From Labyrinthula sp. Ha (Eukaryota; Sar; Bigyra; Labyrinthulida; Labyrinthulaceae): DNA of 64,000 nt. This document shows positions 57,701-64,000 of this stretch, piece by piece (the first letter of the stretch is position 1; each line of letters starts with the position of its first letter). The translations under genes were made by a program, and so were the position numbers. Under the pieces are notes generated by a model. The model had not been told where the DNA came from, searched no databases, and worked only from the letters and a program-made list of their open reading frames with translations. The stretch covers positions 2,170,001 to 2,234,000 of the forward strand of contig JAALGZ010000001.1 in NCBI GenBank assembly GCA_015227615.1. Reading direction: 5' to 3'.

Positions 57701-60700
57701 AGCTTATAGCAAATATTTTTGACAAAAATTTTACATAAAATGAACTACACTATGGTATTGTAAATAAAGGACGAATTTTTTTTGCAAGTGTGTATGATAC
57801 ACGGTATGAAGCAGTGTACTAATATATAAATCATATTCTGTAAAATGCATGACCAAAAGAAAAAGTTAAACGCTAACTCAAAATCACTACAACTTAGCAC
57901 ATATATCTTCAGTTTTATATCTCTTTTAGGTAACCGTTCTGATTCAGCTAAGATACCAAATTTGTTCTATTCAGGTACAGGATGTTATCTAGGGTTAACT
58001 TTGGCTGACATAAAATGAACTGAAACATATCCCATCTAAATGCAACTTTTAGGGAAAGTACTTAATTGAACCTTAAAATCGTAAACAACATTTTCAGATA
58101 GTTCAAATATTCTTAATCTAACCTCTCCAAGGCAAACTACAAATTATTATAACCGGGACAGTTGTAGAATTGTTCGAACAAAAAAATGTTAAACGTCCGT
58201 AGCATAATTTTTTCTACTGTCCCTGCAACCGGAATATTTTAAATTTTAAATATTAGTCTGCTGATACATATATGGAAATATTTTTAAGGTTAAATTAGAG
58301 AAAGCTATTTAGTTTTCCTAAAAACTTGACTGATGACTATAAAAGTGGAAGCAAAGGACTAATTAACGGCGATCCCCGCATTCTGTCCATACACAATACA
58401 ATGAAGCCTTCCAAGAATATAGGTTTCATTGTTATTTGAAATATATGATAAGTTACAATATATTTGTGCTTCTATTTCCTTAAAATTCATATTTTCTTAT
58501 TCTGAAGGCGATTCTAATGCAAGACAGCCAAAATTTTGGAAACCTGATTCTCATACTGCTGGGTATTTTACTTCTATTTCTATTTGTTCAATTATAAATT
58601 TCTCAGAACTACAGTTTTGTAATCAAGTAAACAAGAACAGAAAGAGGCCTTAGAGAAAACTAAACTGACAAAGAAAATATGGGAGAAATTAGTCCATGTT
58701 GAGTTTTTGGTTGGATAAGATAGCTTAATGAAGGTTACATGGATTTTGAAAGTGATTTCATAACATTCGAATATTTCTTCAACACAGCAAATACATCTTG
58801 TATATTCGAAAAGGTAAATTATGATAGTTTGGCTATTTAGAGAAAACTCAACAGTTTGATATATCCTCGACAGACACAGTGTTTCTAAAAATTTCGAAAT
58901 TAATAAACTAGAATATATTATATTTTTCTAGGAAACTATTCATAGAAACCTGAATGACCACTTTCAATTGTTTGAAGTATATCAAGAAGATGGTTTTCTC
59001 AAGACAGTATATTTTGGTAGTGAGTCTCTTCCTATACACATCAGCAAAACATTTTAAGTAGTATCAAAAACATTTAAATCAAAGAATTTTGTTTATTTTT
59101 CACAGATAATTTCTTTTTCTCAAATATGACATTCCCCATTAATGCCCTCGATACCTCATTTCCTTTTGCTACGGGTCAAGCTTTAACTTTTGGCCCATAG
59201 TTCAATGTTTCTATGCTTAATACACAAAATAAACTATAGTTAAATTTTAATTTTAATCAAGGGTGTATCGAAGAAAGAGGGTCAAGTCACTGGGTCTTTC
59301 TAAGGACATATGATAACCTAAACTTTGAAATTTAGCTTGATTGGGAACATATTTTGATATAAATCTCAGAAGAAAGTAGAATATTATTACCCAACGTATT
59401 CTTTAAATCTATTACTGTTTGCTTGGAACCTCATAGTCAGTATCAGTTCGTTCTCCGCCATTTGAGTATTTTCCCAATGTATGGTTTTCTTGATACAGGC
59501 TATGTAGCACAAATTGATGTCCAGTCTATCAAAACAAACGGAGTATCAAACTCCAGAATAAAAAGATTATACAAGAGTTTTGCAATTTGCAGATCATATA
59601 TCTGTTAAGATAATCAGAATCTAGATTAAAATATGGATATTATAAATGACACCAATAAAAATCGAATATAAACTTGTCAATCAATAGAGATTTTTTTGCT
59701 TTGCTTTTTTCTATTGGCAATATGTTTTCCACAACATGAGTTTTGTACTAATGTACTAGTTGACACCTGGTACAATACAAACTTAGGCTAACACCTCCGT
59801 ATAATTTGGTTATAGTAGGGGAAACGAAGCACTTATGGGACCCAATCTATAATTTAAAGGTGTATTGTAACTTAATAAGATTTCCATTCGGTTGTTTCTG
59901 TCCGATATGCCAAGTTCTGGCAGAATCATTGAAGAAACCAAGAAAGAGGTTTGATCTATTTTCGTAACATTTCTACCAGTTTCACAATAATTCTAACACA
60001 AAGAGGTATCTTTCCTCGTAAAAGGCACAGCGAACCAGGGTGGTCTTCAGGAACCTAGACTCGTACAAAGAAGAGTTTAATCGATAGCAAATGGGGTAAA
60101 ATAAAATTAGGCGAATCTTTTTGATGACATGTAGAAAGCAATAACTAGAATTACGAACTTTCAGAGTTCCTAGTATGATAATATCTAATGAACTTTCAAA
60201 ATGAAAATTAACGGATTAAAATAAATCTAATGTTAGCTTGACGATTTTTACATCTTCCGGGAGATGCGGTATTTTATCTTAAATGCTTCACCTACCCAAA
60301 AAGTATTTGCGAAATAAAGTATTCAATACCAAGACTTTCCCAGAACAGAGTGTTTTTACACATACCTGTGTTATTATATACAATCTCCAAGGTCATAGGG
60401 GAGAGAAATAACGCCAGTTCAATATGTTTTCCCTGAATAGCATCATCCGAGCAAATACATGTAAAAAGTAGATAGAAAACGCGAAACTAAAGGTAGACTA
60501 TTTATATTATTTCCTTCAAACCAATATTACTATGATTAGCACAAAATTACGCAATCTTCAAGATATAAGAAAAGACTATGTTTCAAATCTTGCCAAGATT
60601 TGAACACAGCAGAGAAGAATCTGCTGCAAGCATATATTACGGGCGATTTCCTTTGGCTTAACTCTAGATGATACGAAAAAAGCTCCGTAAAGGTTTTCTG

Positions 60701-60991
60701 CAGCTATTGTTCTAACAAATATATAGTTGCTAAATGGACTGAAAGTATATGTATTTGTTGCATCCAGTAAGCAAGAAGCTAAGGTTAAAATTTCGCTAAT
60801 ATCTTTTTTATTCACTCTGCCTTTAAGGATTGTTAAAGAAAGTTAGCAAAATAGGCGCCATCATTTTCTTATTCTACTGCTTGAAAGACATTAACTGTTT
60901 GGTGAAAAGTATGGTTAGACTATCGTAACTTAGATTTGAGTTTCACTAGCATCGCCGTTAAATCATATCTTTCTCAAGACTTGGTGAACAA
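54736..60991. other. gene-free AT-rich stretch
   Basis: About 6.3 kb with no supported gene, RNA gene or clear repeat. Frames at 58429-58653, 59423-59608 and 60576-60815 are short, lack domains and mostly lack ATG starts. Confidence 0.6.
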
Positions 60992-61603
60992 ATGTTTTGT
61001 CCGTTAGATGTAAGGTTCTATAACATTAAATACAGTTCAGAGGATCCAGAGGAGGGCTTAATTTTAGCTGTTACGGGGGTAAAATTTGAGTTTTGTCGAT
61101 TAAGGTATGAATCCTTCTTTGACATTTTTAGTTTAAGTCCCGTTAACTTCTCTGTGAAGCCCAAAATATTTAAAAAGAATCCTGTGAAAATTTCTTTGCT
61201 TATTACTTTTGCGTTGTTTAAGGTTCCGGGGATTTATAAAAACTCGTATGTTGATTTTCCAGCTAAAATACCACAAGAAGATAATTTGAGAATGTGTTTC
61301 TTTCAGAGAAGTGCTGTGTTTAAATTGCATGGAGCCAGCTTAATAATGATAAAAAATATCTATCCTCCCTATCTGTTCTAACTTCCTCTACCGATAACTC
61401 TCTTGCAAGGACCAGTGGAAGGGTCTACTTATTGGTTAAAAGACAATAAAAACTTGAGGTACTTATTCAAAAATGAAAATACTGTAATCTTATGTAGACC
61501 CTGTCACAGGAATCGATACTTAACTGAGACAGGCCCATACGCTTATTGTGATATTTCCACCAATTCTCATATCCTTAGAAAAATTTTTTTTGGAAATATG
61601 TGA
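60992..61603 (+). pseudogene. doubtful coding segment, unrecognised
   Basis: An ATG-started frame of 129 residues (60992-61381) is followed in the same frame, after one stop, by another open piece to 61603. The first piece alternates charged and hydrophobic residues and contains GLILAVTGVKFEFCRLRY. The second contains NTVILCRPCHRN, with a CxxC-like pair, and GPYAYCDI. The codon wording is more protein-like than the surroundings, but no family is recognisable. It may be a gene broken by one stop, a gene with an intron I did not resolve, or chance. Confidence 0.35.
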
Positions 61604-62552
61604 AGATTTTGCTATTCTAGGGGGTCTATTTTCCTTATTTATTTATACATTCCTCTATTTAGATTAAATCCTTTCAGATTATTCTTTTTTCCCGATGTGC
61701 TACATGGTTTGTGTTAAATTCCATAACTTTACTTAGCAAAGCATGTAATCCTCAGAAGCAGATTCATGCACTTAGATCGGTTCCGTACCTTATCAATACC
61801 TCTCACATCATAAATAAATTGCTATATCTCATTTTAAGAGGTTTTAGGTGAGAGTCTACCTTCTCCATTAAGCATCCAGTTCAATGCAAAAGAGTCAGAA
61901 CGTCACTTCAGGTTTAATTTGTTGGCTATTCCGTCAAGAAATGAGCTCAAGCTGTTTCTACACATATTTTTCTTTGCAACCACATTTGCGATAACTGTTG
62001 GGTGTTATCACTGCAGAATTCTTATAACTTGAACTTATAGTTCAATAGGAATATAGGGATAGGCACTATTGCATGAATATACGCAAAATAGGTTCCCGCA
62101 GATTGCAGCCCAAAATCCTCTGGCATGAAGTTGTTAAAAATATGGCTTAAAAGGAGCAATTCTTAGCAAGCTTAGCTTACATACCAGGAAGACTGGACTC
62201 ATAATTATATTTTCACATTTCAGGTAGTGCTGCCTCAAAATACTAACAAATCTTTCATTGTAAAGAGTACGTTTTCCCTTAAAGAAAAATAAAAATATTG
62301 CACTCGGGTGTAGTTACTTGAAGCCCCAAGAACAATAGCTACTTGAGCTACAGAATGAATACTACAAAGGAAGCCTTCATTTAGTAGAAGCTCTTATTGT
62401 GCTGGTAAGCTTACGGTGACCAAGTGATATTCCCAACAGTACAGTAATACAATATCCTGATAAATTTCTTTTAAGTTTAGAACATAATACTGAAACAATT
62501 GTCTAAACAAATACAGGTAAGAAACACGAGTGCAATCAAATCTACAACATTC
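61604..62552. other. intergenic region upstream of the EDR2-like gene
   Basis: No supported gene. The downstream frame is open back to about 62480, without an ATG before 62553. Confidence 0.5.
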
Positions 62553-64000
62553 ATGAAAATGCGTGGTCAGATATGTGCCCCAGGCGAAGAAACCAGTTCT
62601 AAAAATACATGGAAAGGGTTTTTGTACAAAAAACGACAAGGTCTGACTGGTTTGACAGCTAAAGTCAGGGCGCGGATGCCACGAAGTGAAGGCGGTCAGA
62701 AATTATGGACTAAGAAATATGTGGAAATAACTGATGGAGTGCTCAGTTATTATAAAGTCAAGCCAAGATTAAGTCGAAGTATTCTGTACGATGCAAATGA
62801 AACCAAGCTTTTGAATTTAGCCGATGCCAGAAAACGTAAAACTCTTAAGAGTCGACGTAGTTTTACTATTTCCGACATCGAGCCTTCGCGCAAAATGGAA
62901 GAACCCTCACAGGAAAATATCTCTTTTGAAAAGAAGTATTCAAAAACATTAAAAGGTGCTATTGATCTTAGAAGACAAGGTGTGTATTTGAAGGTTTCAA
63001 GAGATGCTGGAAACGAACTAACGCCCACTCGATACCACTTTGAGTTGATCTCAACAAACTTCTTATCTGTTTCTCTTAGTGACTGGTTATCCTTTCATTT
63101 TTGTTGTGATACTGAAGTAGAATACTTTCAACTTCTTTATATAATTGCGAAGGAACTTTCTACAGCAGATGTAGACAGTGTACACACCGTTGCTGCACGT
63201 GATGATGAATCAGATCTTTTGTCAGATGAGGAATCTAACTCTGCAGCATCGGAAGAGCAAACACCAGTGACAGGATATCATATAAATGCAGATGCTTTGT
63301 TTGATTTAAAAGCATCTTTTGTCGTATCTCAGTTCCTATTGCTGTATCTAATTTACTTTGAAGTTGAGTTTCAATTTGCTCTTCCGATGAATCTTGCACT
63401 TTCTTATTTTTTTTTGGCGCTTATTAATTTTTCTGTTTTCTCTAAAGATTATAAAAGTATATTTTCTTTTCGCGGAATGAAAAGAGCGGGAGTTTCCCCT
63501 TCTGGTAATATGGAAAAGCTGCCTGGTAGTAAATCACAAATAGGTATCACGCTGAACAAAAAGAATCTCCCTGTTGCAAACTTAAAAAAGAATTTGAAAA
63601 ACTTTAATGATTTGAATTTCGCTGGTTTTGATCCGCTTGAGTTTGATTTTTTTGAAATTGGTCCGCGGAAGGATGTTCATCTTGAACCTCATTCTTGGCA
63701 GTATGCAGATAACTCCATCCTACAACTCAGAGTTGGACCTAATTATGGGCTGAACAAGCAGAAAGCATCAAGTGGAACTTCTTTATTCGTTCCTGTTAGT
63801 GTGTATCTTTATCAGAGCAAAGCAAAGCTGACTCGTGTCATGGATCACCTTCAGCCTCCCACGAACACGCTCAACTCAAATGAGTTGCCTGACGGTATTC
63901 CCAGATTACTTGTGATAAATATTATTGTTCCCCGCAACACATCCCCTGGTTTTTCTTTTGGTTCATCTAATCAAGAAGAACCTACTACAAATTTGATCAT
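62553..64000 (+). CDS. EDR2-like protein, PH and DUF1336 domains, partial
   Basis: The frame is open from the ATG at 62553 to the edge of the window, at least 482 residues, so the 3' end is missing. The ATG at 62559 is an alternative. Residues 15-60 begin a PH domain (TWKGFLYKKRQGL, then KLWTKKYVEITDGVLSYY). It has a long basic insert and resumes with KGAIDLRRQGVYLKV up to about 205. An acidic Ser-rich linker follows. Two hydrophobic segments lie at about 250-296 (VVSQFLLLYLIYFEVEFQF and MNLALSYFFLALINFSVF). From about 357 the EDR2 C-terminal domain (DUF1336) begins, with SWQYADNSILQLRVGPNYG, then KASSGTSLFVPVSVYLY and GIPRLLVINIIVPRNTSPGF. Plant EDR2 binds phosphoinositides and carries a START domain between these two; none is visible here. 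A lipid-linked signalling or trafficking role is likely. Confidence 0.85.
   Translation, partial: MKMRGQICAPGEETSSKNTWKGFLYKKRQGLTGLTAKVRARMPRSEGGQKLWTKKYVEITDGVLSYYKVKPRLSRSILYDANETKLLNLADARKRKTLKSRRSFTISDIEPSRKMEEPSQENISFEKKYSKTLKGAIDLRRQGVYLKVSRDAGNELTPTRYHFELISTNFLSVSLSDWLSFHFCCDTEVEYFQLLYIIAKELSTADVDSVHTVAARDDESDLLSDEESNSAASEEQTPVTGYHINADALFDLKASFVVSQFLLLYLIYFEVEFQFALPMNLALSYFFLALINFSVFSKDYKSIFSFRGMKRAGVSPSGNMEKLPGSKSQIGITLNKKNLPVANLKKNLKNFNDLNFAGFDPLEFDFFEIGPRKDVHLEPHSWQYADNSILQLRVGPNYGLNKQKASSGTSLFVPVSVYLYQSKAKLTRVMDHLQPPTNTLNSNELPDGIPRLLVINIIVPRNTSPGFSFGSSNQEEPTTNLI

Noticed and set aside
60576-60815. Minus-strand frame of 79 residues
   Set aside because: It starts at GTG, with no domain and no support from neighbours.
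1-64000. CRISPR arrays, operons, ribosome binding sites, rRNA genes
   Set aside because: No regularly spaced repeats, no prokaryotic gene packing and no conserved rRNA sequence were seen; the genes are eukaryotic and some are spliced.

Overview
The window is nuclear DNA of a microbial eukaryote. It is AT-rich, with genes scattered in long non-coding stretches. The recognisable genes are eukaryotic: PEX7, EMC10, a CCR4 deadenylase, ornithine decarboxylase, thymidylate kinase, a WD40-like/RGS protein and an EDR2/DUF1336 lipid-binding-type protein. The reading frames follow the standard genetic code. PEX7 and CCR4 are interrupted by five introns of only 28-30 nt, each starting GTA and ending TAG. 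The CCR4 protein has the plant/algal/protist layout (N-terminal Cys region, no leucine-rich repeats), and EDR2-type proteins are also typical of plants and various protists. I cannot name the species or phylum.

Layout. 1-4081 has no supported gene. 4082-5518 holds PEX7 (+) facing a small coiled-coil gene (-). 7266-8162 is a decayed multi-pass membrane-protein frame. 8396-10932 is a decayed Mutator-like DNA transposon with recognisable ~48 bp terminal inverted repeats. 10933-15172 has no supported gene. 15173-16664 is a tail-to-tail pair, thymidylate kinase (+) and EMC10 (-), with stop codons 7 bp apart. 21832-26817 is a second cluster: an unrecognised charged repeat protein and a four-helix membrane protein (both +), facing a WD40-like/RGS protein (-). 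29645-29896 is an ankyrin-like fragment. About 30600-34644 is an old, broken Ty3/Gypsy-type retroelement with two extra open segments after the integrase and a purine tract at its 3' end. 34645-40140 is empty. 40140-42120 is a decayed coding-like tract I cannot assign. 43182-45787 holds CCR4 (+) facing a small proline-rich gene (-). 45788-51276 is empty. 51277-53341 holds a Cys-rich single-pass membrane protein and ornithine decarboxylase (both +). 53858-54735 looks like a broken ankyrin-like gene. 54736-60991 is empty. 60992-61603 is a doubtful open segment. From 62553 an EDR2-like gene runs off the right edge.

The genes form no pathway or operon. They are housekeeping functions: peroxisomal import, dTTP synthesis, ER membrane insertion, mRNA deadenylation, polyamine synthesis, and G-protein and lipid signalling. 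The usual arrangement is convergent neighbours with short 3' gaps, separated by kilobases of apparently non-coding or decayed mobile DNA.
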